In this document: one piece after another, positions 1 through 5,859 of the stretch
Numbering within the stretch: position 1 is the stretch's first letter
Layout: every line of letters starts with the position of its first letter
Made by a program: the position numbers and the translations under genes
Origin: Acholeplasmatales bacterium DTU056
Lineage (GTDB): Bacteria; Bacillota_I; Bacilli_A; ML615J-28; CAG-698
Direction of reading: 5' to 3'
Assembly (NCBI GenBank): GCA_001512985.1
Contig: LFRX01000015.1
Coordinates: forward strand, 22,930-34,372
DNA: 11,443 nucleotides
Notes under the pieces: generated by a model
What the model saw: only the letters and a program-made list of their open reading frames with translations
Told to the model about the DNA's origin: nothing
The model's database searches: none

Positions 1-1
1 C

Positions 2-367
2 CGTGAAGAAGAAATGAAAATTTTTTATGAACAATTAGAACAGACCCTTGAGGAAATTGCCAAAATGACTAATCAAGTGCTTGAACAAACCAAAAAGCAA
101 CAAAACGTGATTGATGCTGAAGTAGTAGGTGAAGAGCCCAAACAAGTATATAAACGATCTTTACGATATGATGATGAAGATATTATTTCTACATATGATA
201 TTAAAAAACATTTACAAGAAAAAGGATTTAGCACTAATTATAGCCTGTTAACTGAAGAAGAAAAAAATAAAATCATGATCGAATTAATGATTATGAGAGA
301 TTTGAATTTAATTACGAATGAACAATATACCCAAGAGGTTATTGAATTATGGAAAAAATCTATGTAA
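2..367 (+). CDS. Unrecognised coiled-coil protein, 5' end outside window
   Basis: The frame is open to the left edge, so the ATG at 14 is probably internal and the true start lies upstream; at least 121 residues are visible. I do not recognise the family. Counting from the ATG at 14, residues 1-32 are rich in Glu, Lys, Gln and Leu and look like an amphipathic or coiled-coil helix. An acidic linker follows (VIDAEVVGEE, 33-42), then a charged segment, then a C-terminal helical hairpin (about 85-115) with the pattern LMIMRDLNLITNEQYTQEV. That last part loosely resembles the short SHOCT-type hairpins found at the ends of many bacterial proteins. No membrane segment or catalytic motif is seen. The stop lies 19 nt inside the next gene, tsaC, so the two are probably co-transcribed and translationally coupled. 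That the frame is coding is fairly sure; its function is unknown. Confidence 0.6.
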   Translation, partial: REEEMKIFYEQLEQTLEEIAKMTNQVLEQTKKQQNVIDAEVVGEEPKQVYKRSLRYDDEDIISTYDIKKHLQEKGFSTNYSLLTEEEKNKIMIELMIMRDLNLITNEQYTQEVIELWKKSM

Positions 368-930
368 AAGATTTAGTAAAAATTCCTAAAGAACAATTCT
401 ATGGTAAAGTAATTTGTTTTCCAACTGATACTGTCTATGGTATTGGAGTTTTATTTGATGATGAAATAGGCCGAAAAAAAATATATCAAATTAAACACCG
501 TGAACAAAATAAGCCTTTAGCTATTTTAATTCCTGAAGGATTTGATATTCGTCCACTTGTTTCAGATATTAGCACATTTGCTAATGATTTAATGAAAAAA
601 TATTGGCCTGGACCATTAACTTTGATATTTACAAAAAGCAAGGAATGTCAAGAAAAATTTAATGACTCCTTTTCTACAATTGCTTTTCGAATGCCTGATA
701 ATAAAATATCTTTACAAATCTTAAAACATTTGGGCCCGATGGCTACAACAAGCGTTAATATTAGTGGACAAGCAGAATTAAATAGTGTTGATGAAATTAT
801 TAAAGAGTTTGGAGATCAAATTGATTATATAGTTTGCGATGAGGTTACTTTATCCAAACTACCGTCTACTGTTTTAGATGTATCAACTTCACAAGTAAAA
901 GTTATTCGTGAAGGAAGTATTAAAATATAA
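349..930 (+). CDS. tsaC: Threonylcarbamoyl-AMP synthase (TsaC/YrdC/Sua5 family, short form)
   Basis: This cytoplasmic enzyme makes L-threonylcarbamoyl-AMP from threonine, bicarbonate and ATP. TsaD and its partners then transfer the group to A37 of ANN-decoding tRNAs (t6A). The 193 residues span one YrdC domain without the C-terminal Sua5 extension. Visible family motifs are PTDTVYGI (25-32), the K-x-R nucleotide-binding pair K49/R51 in KHREQNKPL, WPGPLT (86-91), TTSVNISG (133-140; the S-x-N pair is S135/N137), PSTVLD (172-177) and the terminal REG (187-189). The ATG at 349 follows AGAGG at 334-338 and overlaps the previous gene by 19 nt. In Bacillus the orthologue ywlC lies in the same neighbourhood but after spoIIR and ywlB; here it precedes spoIIR. 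A perfect hairpin follows 15 nt after its stop. Confidence 0.95.
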   Translation: MEKIYVKDLVKIPKEQFYGKVICFPTDTVYGIGVLFDDEIGRKKIYQIKHREQNKPLAILIPEGFDIRPLVSDISTFANDLMKKYWPGPLTLIFTKSKECQEKFNDSFSTIAFRMPDNKISLQILKHLGPMATTSVNISGQAELNSVDEIIKEFGDQIDYIVCDEVTLSKLPSTVLDVSTSQVKVIREGSIKI

Positions 931-945
931 TTGTATAATTTTACC

Positions 946-978
946 AAAAACCACCAATACTAATATTGGTGGTTTTTT
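946..978 (+). terminator. Terminator-like hairpin covering the spoIIR initiation region
   Basis: Bases 946-959 (AAAAACCACCAATA) and 964-977 form a perfect 14-bp stem with a CTAA loop, and six T residues occupy 973-978. This has the form of an intrinsic terminator for tsaC. However, the spoIIR ATG begins at 979, directly after the last T. The only Shine-Dalgarno-like sequence, GGTGG at 968-972, lies in the right arm and would be paired. The element could therefore stop read-through from tsaC, mask the spoIIR ribosome-binding site, or both. The stem is seen directly; its function is inference. Confidence 0.75.
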
Positions 979-1488
979 ATGAAGAAAAAAATAATAATTA
1001 TAATTAGCATTGTACTTTTATTATTTATATTAATCCCTAAAGAGGAAAACAAAGATTTACGGATTCGTGTTATTGCTAATTCTAATAATCCCTATGATCA
1101 AGAAATAAAATATATAGTTGCTAGTGAGGCGATTAGAATATTAAATAAAATTAAAAACGATAATATAGATTTAAAAGAAAGAATTCTAAGCAATATACCT
1201 GATATAAAAAAGCAAATTGAAGTTACTTTAAAAGAAAAAAATTATCATGACGTTTCATTAGATATATATTTAGGTGAAGAAAAATTTCCGACTAAAACGT
1301 ATAATGATAAAATTATTCCTGGCGGTGTCTATGAAACATTAGTAATTAAAATTGGTGATGCTAAAGGGAGTAATTGGTGGAGTTTATTATATCCTGAATT
1401 TTTTGAATTAAGTTTTGAAGAAATTAATTCTAATGAAGTAGAATATCGATCATATATTTGGGATAATATTAAAAAAATTTTTAAATAA
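979..1488 (+). CDS. spoIIR: Stage II sporulation protein R (SpoIIR), short form
   Basis: In Bacillus, SpoIIR is made in the forespore under sigma-F, exported to the intermembrane space, and triggers SpoIIGA to cleave pro-sigma-E in the mother cell. The 169-residue product begins with MKKK and a 15-residue Ile/Leu/Val stretch (5-19), which fits a signal peptide or membrane anchor. It then shows the family patterns LRIRVIANSNNPYDQEIK (27-44) and PGGVYETLVIKIGDAKG (114-130), followed by SNWWSLLYP (131-139). It is shorter than B. subtilis SpoIIR (about 220 residues), with the tail after the NWW block reduced. The ATG at 979 is the only plausible start: the frame reads Tyr-Trp-Trp-Phe-Phe upstream and reaches a stop at 961-963. 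Its ribosome site sits inside the preceding hairpin. No convincing sigma-F promoter was found. Its presence indicates an endospore former, or a descendant of one. Confidence 0.9.
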   Translation: MKKKIIIIISIVLLLFILIPKEENKDLRIRVIANSNNPYDQEIKYIVASEAIRILNKIKNDNIDLKERILSNIPDIKKQIEVTLKEKNYHDVSLDIYLGEEKFPTKTYNDKIIPGGVYETLVIKIGDAKGSNWWSLLYPEFFELSFEEINSNEVEYRSYIWDNIKKIFK

Positions 1489-1534
1489 TTTAATAAAAAG
1501 TAAAATGATTCATATATTTTAATGGGGTGTTGAA

Positions 1535-1963
1535 ATGGAGATTATTGATGTTAATCAAGAAAATTATGAAAAATGTTTAAACTTTTTAAAGAAAGTAAAA
1601 AGTTTAGAAAGTATTGATTCAGAGGTATTAAGACAAGCATCAGTAATTATTGGAGATGATAATGAAATAGAAGGGATATTATCATATGAGAAGTTCGCTT
1701 CATTTGGTTTAGTAAGGTATTTTATATATAAAAAAACTTTAGCGGATGAAGTTTTATTCTCGTTATTTAATCATCTAAAAGAAAAAATAATAAAGGATCA
1801 GATTAAACGATTAGTGGCAATTATCATCCGTAGTGATGTTGTAGAAGTGTTTAAAAAATTAGGTTTTGAAGAAGTAAACCCAGATTACTTTTTTATTGAA
1901 GAAACTAACATTTTAAATACAAATTTTCATGATGCATATATTTTGACAATAAATTTACAATAA
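1535..1963 (+). CDS. Degenerate GNAT-fold protein (YwlB-like position)
   Basis: This 142-residue protein probably has a GNAT (GCN5-related acetyltransferase) fold. A predicted strand pair at 46-65 (EGILSYEKFASFGLVRYFIY) is followed by a helix, a strand (RLVAIIIRSD, 92-101) and FKKLGFEEV (106-114), which is the usual GNAT motif B. The acetyl-CoA pyrophosphate loop, normally R/Q-x-x-G-x-G/A, should fall near 66-73 but reads KKTLADEV with no glycine, so catalysis is doubtful. The ATG at 1535 follows GGGGTG (1524-1529) at ideal spacing. A Bacillus acetyltransferase-like gene, ywlB, occupies an equivalent place beside spoIIR, so this may be its divergent counterpart; that is inference from position and fold. 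A terminator overlaps its stop codon. The substrate is unknown. Confidence 0.65.
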   Translation: MEIIDVNQENYEKCLNFLKKVKSLESIDSEVLRQASVIIGDDNEIEGILSYEKFASFGLVRYFIYKKTLADEVLFSLFNHLKEKIIKDQIKRLVAIIIRSDVVEVFKKLGFEEVNPDYFFIEETNILNTNFHDAYILTINLQ

Positions 1964-1989
1964 AAACACAAAATATTTGTGTTTTTTTT
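1962..1989 (+). terminator. Intrinsic terminator after the GNAT-like gene
   Basis: Bases 1962-1972 (AAAAACACAAA) pair perfectly with 1976-1986 around a 3-nt ATA loop, and eight consecutive T residues occupy 1982-1989. The stem begins inside the TAA stop codon of the upstream gene. It separates the spoIIR region from the rpiB-upp-atp transcript. The stem is A/T-rich apart from two C-G pairs, so termination may be incomplete. Confidence 0.75.
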
Positions 1990-2000
1990 ATTTTAAAGAG

Positions 2001-2029
2001 TAGAAAAAAAAACGATTTTATGTTATAGT
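2001..2029 (+). promoter_or_regulatory. Candidate vegetative promoter of the rpiB-upp-atp operon
   Basis: A -10 box TATAGT (2024-2029, five of six consensus bases) is preceded by TG at 2021-2022, making an extended -10. Exactly 17 bp upstream is TAGAAA (2001-2006, four of six against TTGACA). Transcription would start near 2036, giving a leader of about 17 nt that holds the rpiB ribosome site AGAGGTG (2041-2047). It lies immediately after a terminator and before about 8 kb of tightly packed genes. No operator is visible. Confidence 0.6.
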
Positions 2030-2052
2030 ATTAAGGATAGAGAGGTGTCGAA

Positions 2053-2511
2053 ATGGTTATTAGTATTGGTAGTGACCATGGTGGTTATTTATTAAAAGAA
2101 AAAATTGTTAAGTTTTTAGAACAGGAAGGCTATACTGTTCTAAACCGCGGTTGCGATGGATTAGAAAGTGTAGATTATCCATTATACGGAATGAGAGTTT
2201 GTCGTGATGTGGTAACTAAAAAATGTGATTTAGGGATTTTGATTTGTACTACTGGCGTTGGAATGTCGATAGTTGCTAATAAGCATCGTGGGATTCGTGC
2301 TGCGTTAGTTCATAATGCGGATATGGCGAGATTAACTCGTGAACATAACGATAGTAATATATTATGCCTTGGTGCTAAATATACTACTGAAGAACAAGCT
2401 TATGAAATGGTTAGGGCTTTTATTGAGAGTAAGTTTGCGGGGGAAAGACACCAACGTCGAGTTGATATGATTATGAAATTGGAGGAGAAACAATGGCAGG
2501 AGGAAAAGTAA
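2053..2511 (+). CDS. rpiB: Ribose-5-phosphate isomerase B
   Basis: RpiB interconverts ribose 5-phosphate and ribulose 5-phosphate in the non-oxidative pentose phosphate pathway, feeding PRPP and nucleotide synthesis. The 152-residue length is normal for the RpiB/LacAB family. Visible motifs are GSDHGGYLLK (6-15, with D8 and H9 of the phosphosugar site) and GILICTTGVGMSIVANK (61-77). C65 sits at the position of the catalytic Cys of E. coli RpiB, so this is a Cys-type enzyme. The REHNDSNIL block (96-104) contains the conserved His, H98. The LacA/LacB branch (galactose-6-phosphate isomerase) is related, but a single gene without its partner, next to upp, favours RpiB. The ATG at 2053 follows AGAGGTG (2041-2047). 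Its last 19 nt overlap upp, implying translational coupling, and the PRPP precursor it supplies is the co-substrate of Upp. Confidence 0.93.
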   Translation: MVISIGSDHGGYLLKEKIVKFLEQEGYTVLNRGCDGLESVDYPLYGMRVCRDVVTKKCDLGILICTTGVGMSIVANKHRGIRAALVHNADMARLTREHNDSNILCLGAKYTTEEQAYEMVRAFIESKFAGERHQRRVDMIMKLEEKQWQEEK

Positions 2512-3125
2512 CAATCATCGACCACCCCTTAATTCGCCATAAATTGGCATTAATCAGGGATGAAAAAACCGGAACTAAAGATTTTAGGCAAACAGTTTCA
2601 GAAATTGCGACCTTAATGGCTTATGAAATTACTAGAGATTTACCAACTAGAGAAATTAATATTAAAACACCGGTTGCATCGGCTGTTGCACACACCCTAG
2701 CTAAAGAAGTTGTATTAGTACCAATTTTACGAGCTGGACTTGGAATGGTTGAAGGAATTAGTTCACTAATTCCAACTGCAAAAATTGGACATGTTGGTTT
2801 GTATCGCGATGAAGAAACTTTAGAACCACACACTTATTATGCTAAATTTCCGGCTCACATTAAAGAAGCCAAAGTATTACTACTCGATCCAATGTTAGCA
2901 ACTGGAGGAACAGTATCAGAATCAATTAAAATCTTAAAAAATAATGGGGTTACCGATATAGTTTTCGTTGGTTTAGTTGGAGCTCCTGAAGGAATTAATC
3001 GTGTTCATACTGATCATCCAGATGTTGATATCTACCTTGCTGCATTAGACGAAAAACTTAATGAATGTGGATATATTGTCCCAGGGCTAGGAGACTGTGG
3101 AGATAGATTATACGGAACGAAGTAG
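2493..3125 (+). CDS. upp: Uracil phosphoribosyltransferase
   Basis: Upp salvages uracil: uracil + PRPP gives UMP + PPi in the cytoplasm. The 210-residue product matches the family along its whole length. It shows the N-terminal DHPLIRHKL block (10-18), TLMAYEITRDLP (40-51), PILRAGLGMV (77-86) and GLYRDEETL (102-110). The PRPP loop is LDPMLATGG (131-139), and the uracil-binding C-terminus is GYIVPGLGDCGDR (193-205). The ATG at 2493 follows GGAGGAG (2481-2487) and lies 19 nt inside rpiB. A second AGGAGG at 2498-2503 has no start codon at useful distance, so it does not mark an alternative start. The stop is TAG, and atpZ begins 5 nt later. In B. subtilis upp also lies just before the atp operon, so the location is conserved; here nothing separates it from rpiB. 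Confidence 0.97.
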   Translation: MAGGKVTIIDHPLIRHKLALIRDEKTGTKDFRQTVSEIATLMAYEITRDLPTREINIKTPVASAVAHTLAKEVVLVPILRAGLGMVEGISSLIPTAKIGHVGLYRDEETLEPHTYYAKFPAHIKEAKVLLLDPMLATGGTVSESIKILKNNGVTDIVFVGLVGAPEGINRVHTDHPDVDIYLAALDEKLNECGYIVPGLGDCGDRLYGTK

Positions 3126-3130
3126 TAACA

Positions 3131-3340
3131 ATGAAAAAGGAAACACGCAAATCCTTACAACTGTTTGGCCGACTTTTAAATGTTGGCTTTTCAGTATTTA
3201 TAACGATTTTAATTGGTGTAGGATTGGGTATTTTATTAGATAATCATTTTCAAACTAATTATATAAAAATAATAACTATTATCGTTTTTACGATCATTGC
3301 CATAGTTAATTTCTTTATTGAGATTTTAAAGGTGAAATAA
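3131..3340 (+). CDS. atpZ: AtpZ-like small membrane protein of the ATP synthase operon
   Basis: This 69-residue protein has a basic N-terminus and two predicted membrane helices (about 17-36 and 45-67). They are joined by GLGILLDNHF (31-40), the conserved G...LD turn of the AtpZ family. AtpZ and AtpI homologues precede the structural genes in many Bacillota atp operons. In alkaliphilic Bacillus they have been linked to Mg2+ acquisition and to assembly or stability of the synthase. It starts 5 nt after the upp stop and lacks a clear Shine-Dalgarno sequence (upstream reads ACGAAGTAGTAACA), so it probably depends on ribosomes finishing upp. Its stop directly abuts the atpI start. The family call rests on length, topology and position. 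A separate divergent AtpI follows, so this one is best called AtpZ. Confidence 0.8.
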   Translation: MKKETRKSLQLFGRLLNVGFSVFITILIGVGLGILLDNHFQTNYIKIITIIVFTIIAIVNFFIEILKVK

Positions 3341-3772
3341 ATGCAAGAAAATAAAATTGAACGCCAAATAATTTTTTATGTTTGGATTTATGCGATACTA
3401 GTAACATTGATACTATTAATATTTGATTCTAAATATTCAATTTATTTTGCTTTAGGAACATGTGCGAATCTATTTGCTTACACAACAACAATCAAAACCG
3501 CTGATCGCGCTATACTTTTACAGAAAATTGGGAAAAATCCTAAAGGTATGGTAGTTGTTACAGGTATTAGCAAAATGGTACTTTATGCAATAATTTTGAC
3601 TTATATAGGATACACAGCTCAAAAAAATCAACGTTCAATCTTAATTGACGTAGGAATTACTGCCTTTGGAATGTTGTCAGTTAAAATAATGATACTTTTT
3701 AAACATCTTGTAATTGACAAAATAAAAAGTAAAAGGGATAATAAACAACCAAAGGAGATTAATCATGAATAA
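3341..3772 (+). CDS. atpI: ATP synthase protein I (AtpI), divergent
   Basis: AtpI is a non-stoichiometric membrane protein reported in several bacteria to aid assembly or stability of the c-ring. The 143 residues form four predicted membrane helices (about 10-28, 33-48, 70-91 and 100-120) and end in a Lys/Asp-rich cytoplasmic tail. Size and topology match AtpI, and it sits directly between atpZ and atpB. Sequence conservation is weak, as is common for this family, so the call leans on context. The ATG at 3341 immediately follows the atpZ stop and is served by AAAGGTGA (3328-3335). Its last 8 nt overlap atpB. Confidence 0.8.
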   Translation: MQENKIERQIIFYVWIYAILVTLILLIFDSKYSIYFALGTCANLFAYTTTIKTADRAILLQKIGKNPKGMVVVTGISKMVLYAIILTYIGYTAQKNQRSILIDVGITAFGMLSVKIMILFKHLVIDKIKSKRDNKQPKEINHE

Positions 3773-4430
3773 AATATGGGAATATTATGTTAATTTATCT
3801 CCAAGTATTAAGGGGACAATTATTCTAACAATTATATTATTAATATTTTTAATTATTATTAATTTCAAACTAAGAAATCACAGTGCTACTAAAACACCTA
3901 CAGGAATAATTTTGGTAATAGAATGGTTAGTGGATTCAATTAATAATTTTACAAAAGGAATGATGGGAAAATATTGGAAGTTATATGCACCATATTTTTT
4001 ATTCCTAGCGATTTTTATCTTTACAGCTAATATTTCCGGGCTAATTGGATTAACTCCCCCAACATCGAGTCTTTCTGTAACATTAACACTTGGTTTTGTA
4101 ACATTCTTTATCATTCAATATACTGGTATAAAAACACGGGGAATGATAGCGTATTTAAAAGACTTTGTCTCACCATATCCATTCTTATTACCATTAAATA
4201 TCATTAGTACAGTAGTTGTTCCTTTTTCACTTGGCTTTCGTTTGTTTGGTAATATTATGAGTGGAACTATAATACTATCATTATTCTATTTATTCTTAGA
4301 TTGGATAGCAGTTATTGTTACTCCACCTTTACATGCAATATTTGATATTGCCTTTGGTTTAATTCAAACATTTGTATTTATGATGATTTCAGCAATGTTC
4401 ATTTCTGGTCAATTGCCAGAGGAAGCATAG
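3765..4430 (+). CDS. atpB: F1Fo ATP synthase subunit a
   Basis: Subunit a is the Fo stator channel that passes the coupling ion to and from the rotating c-ring. The 221-residue, strongly hydrophobic protein holds the essential Arg at R159 in SLGFRLFGNIMSG (155-167), equivalent to E. coli R210. Q201 in LIQTFVFMMISA (199-210) corresponds to the conserved Gln (E. coli Q252) of the last helix. The helix-4 continuation reads SGTIIL where many H+-type enzymes read AGE(L/I): the Glu equivalent to E. coli E219 appears replaced by T168. The short N-terminus is typical of Gram-positive a subunits. The ATG at 3765 overlaps the end of atpI by 8 nt and follows AAAGGAG (3751-3757). It ends in TAG, 27 nt before atpE. 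Confidence 0.95.
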   Translation: MNKIWEYYVNLSPSIKGTIILTIILLIFLIIINFKLRNHSATKTPTGIILVIEWLVDSINNFTKGMMGKYWKLYAPYFLFLAIFIFTANISGLIGLTPPTSSLSVTLTLGFVTFFIIQYTGIKTRGMIAYLKDFVSPYPFLLPLNIISTVVVPFSLGFRLFGNIMSGTIILSLFYLFLDWIAVIVTPPLHAIFDIAFGLIQTFVFMMISAMFISGQLPEEA

Positions 4431-4446
4431 AAAAAATAAAAACACG

Positions 4447-4453
4447 AGGAGGA
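4447..4453 (+). promoter_or_regulatory. Consensus ribosome-binding site of atpE
   Basis: AGGAGGA lies 4 nt before the atpE ATG at 4458 and is preceded by an A-rich stretch. It is among the closest matches to the anti-Shine-Dalgarno sequence in the operon and is not inside another gene. This fits the need for many copies of subunit c per complex. It also fixes the start at 4458 rather than at the internal ATG 4470. Confidence 0.8.
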
Positions 4454-4457
4454 TATT

Positions 4458-4736
4458 ATGAATTTATTAATGGTTTTCTTACAAGAAGTTGTTCAGTACA
4501 ATAAGCATTTCGTAGAAGGATTAGCAGTAATCAGTGCAGGCATATGTATGGGTATTGCCGCATTAGGTCCAGCAATCGCACAAGGATTTGTTGCTGGAAA
4601 AGCAATGGAAGCAATTGGACGTCAGCCTGAAGCAGCTGGACAAATTCGTTCAACAATGATTCTTGGTCAAGCTATTGCTGAAACAACAGGTATTTATGCA
4701 TTATTAGTCGCGATTTTATTAATATTTGCGGTATAG
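4458..4736 (+). CDS. atpE: F1Fo ATP synthase subunit c, with a Na+-binding signature
   Basis: Subunit c is the two-helix hairpin that forms the rotor ring. The 92-residue protein has helix 1 (about 18-50), the polar loop GRQPEA (54-59) and helix 2 (about 63-90) with the ion-carrying E75. Aligned without gaps to the Na+-binding c subunit of Ilyobacter tartaricus (offset +10), the ligand positions read Q42 (Q32), I73 (V63 backbone), E75 (E65), T76 (S66, hydroxyl kept), T77 (T67) and Y80 (Y70). H+-type c subunits usually lack the Gln and the Ser/Thr after the Glu. This suggests Na+ coupling, which is inference. The helix-packing GxGxGxG motif reads A35-x-G37-x-A39-x-A41. An N-terminal extension of about 10 residues is present. 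The gene ends in TAG, 31 nt before atpF. Confidence 0.96.
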   Translation: MNLLMVFLQEVVQYNKHFVEGLAVISAGICMGIAALGPAIAQGFVAGKAMEAIGRQPEAAGQIRSTMILGQAIAETTGIYALLVAILLIFAV

Positions 4737-4767
4737 TTTATTTTTGATAAAAATGGAGGCGATTTTT

Positions 4768-5319
4768 ATGATGGCTAGCATATCCCAACAAATTAAAGAC
4801 ATAGTAAATAATGGCATTGAAATTCTTGAAAAAGGCTTTGGGACTACGCTAGAATCAATGCTTATCCAATTAACAGCAACAATTATCTTAATCCTAGCAG
4901 TTAGATATTTATTGTGGAATAAAGTAACTGCTATTTTAGAAGAACGAAAAAGATTAATTGAAGCGGGATTGGTAGCCAAAGATGAAGCACAGGCAGAAGC
5001 GGTACGTATTCAAGAAGAAAATAAACGTTTGTTAGAAGAAGCTAAAAAAGAAGCACAAGAAATAATTGAATCCGCCAAAAAACGAGGATATAGTGAAGCT
5101 GAGCAAATTATATCTGAAGCTAAACAACAAGCAGAAAATGAGTTAAAACGTGCCAAAGAAGCCATTGAAGCTGAAAAAATTAAAGCTGAAGATTATATTT
5201 CAGAACAAATTATTGATACAGCCTTTTTATTAAGTCAAAAAATTCTTCAAGAAGAACTTGATCCACTTAAACATCAAGAACTTGTAAATAATTTTCTTGG
5301 GAAAATGGAGAATAAATAA
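4768..5319 (+). CDS. atpF: F1Fo ATP synthase subunit b
   Basis: Subunit b is the peripheral stalk that holds F1 still against the rotating c-ring. The 183-residue product has an N-terminal amphipathic lead (1-28), one membrane helix (about 30-50) and a long charged helix (55-165). That helix is rich in Ala, Glu and Lys, includes the typical KRLIEAGL and AKKEAQEII stretches, and should form the right-handed coiled-coil dimer. The start is ATG 4768, because GGAGG at 4755-4759 lies 8 nt upstream. ATG 4771 follows directly and is slightly too far. An in-frame ATG at 4726 lies inside atpE without a ribosome site and would add 14 non-conserved residues. Its stop TAA shares one base with the atpH ATG. 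Confidence 0.94.
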   Translation: MMASISQQIKDIVNNGIEILEKGFGTTLESMLIQLTATIILILAVRYLLWNKVTAILEERKRLIEAGLVAKDEAQAEAVRIQEENKRLLEEAKKEAQEIIESAKKRGYSEAEQIISEAKQQAENELKRAKEAIEAEKIKAEDYISEQIIDTAFLLSQKILQEELDPLKHQELVNNFLGKMENK

Positions 5320-5855
5320 TGCAAAAAGAATTAAGCTTTCAATATGCTAAAGCATTATATGAATTAGCTAATTCAAATCATCAAAAAATTTTAGAACAAC
5401 TTGATGTAATTAATCAAGTTGTTAGAAATAATGAAGATTTCTATAAGTTTTTAACTCATCCTAAAATTGATGATGAAGATAAAAAGGCTTTAATTAAAGA
5501 AACATTTATTGATTTTGAGCACCTGATTATTCACTTTTTATATGTATTAATCGATAACAAACGAATTGATTATTTGGATTCAATAGTCACGACTTATCGA
5601 AATATGTACTATGAAGAAAAAAATATTATACATTGTGAGGTTATTAGTGCTACATCACTTTCTAATGAGAACATAGAAAAAATAAAAAATGCCTTGTGTG
5701 CAAAATTTAATAAAGAAATTTTGCTTGATGTTAAAATTAATCCTGAACACCTTGGAGGATTAATTATTAAACATGATGACCAAGTTTTAGATGATAGCAT
5801 TTTGACTAAAATGGGAAACATTCGAGAACATTTAAAAAACAGGAAATTGAGGTAA
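5319..5855 (+). CDS. atpH: F1Fo ATP synthase subunit delta
   Basis: Delta (the OSCP equivalent) links the top of the alpha3beta3 head to the subunit b stalk. The 178-residue length is normal. The N-terminal helical bundle begins with FQYAKALYELA (7-17), and TH and DDEDKKALI (47-59) follow the family pattern. The C-terminal family block is HLGGLIIKHDDQVLDDSI (144-161), ending in the conserved Asp-Ser. The middle portion is rapidly evolving, as usual. The ATG overlaps the atpF stop by one nucleotide (TAATG), and TGGAG at 5306-5310 precedes it. Four nt separate its stop from atpA, so expression is probably coupled on both sides. Confidence 0.94.
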   Translation: MQKELSFQYAKALYELANSNHQKILEQLDVINQVVRNNEDFYKFLTHPKIDDEDKKALIKETFIDFEHLIIHFLYVLIDNKRIDYLDSIVTTYRNMYYEEKNIIHCEVISATSLSNENIEKIKNALCAKFNKEILLDVKINPEHLGGLIIKHDDQVLDDSILTKMGNIREHLKNRKLR

Positions 5856-5859
5856 TGCG

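Noticed and set aside
14..123. Similarity of the first gene's EEIAKMTNQ...VIDAEVV segment to the DnaK C-terminal tail (ends in VVDAE)
   Set aside because: The resemblance is a short low-complexity stretch, and the protein goes on for about 80 residues after it with no Hsp70 substrate-domain features.
913..922. Sigma-F-like -10 (GGAAGTATTA) upstream of spoIIR
   Set aside because: It has one mismatch to the consensus, and no -35 of GTATA type lies at a 15-16 bp spacing; too weak to annotate.
2621..2833. Minus-strand open frame within upp, and similar ones in atpB, atpE/atpF, atpH and atpD
   Set aside because: They lie opposite strongly conserved genes, lack ribosome sites and show no recognisable protein features.
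4737..4760. ATTTTT/AAAAAT hairpin between atpE and atpF
   Set aside because: Only six A-T pairs; too weak to act as a terminator or processing site without other evidence.
4726..4767. Upstream ATG for atpF that overlaps atpE
   Set aside because: No ribosome site precedes it, the added residues are not conserved, and GGAGG at 4755-4759 clearly serves ATG 4768.
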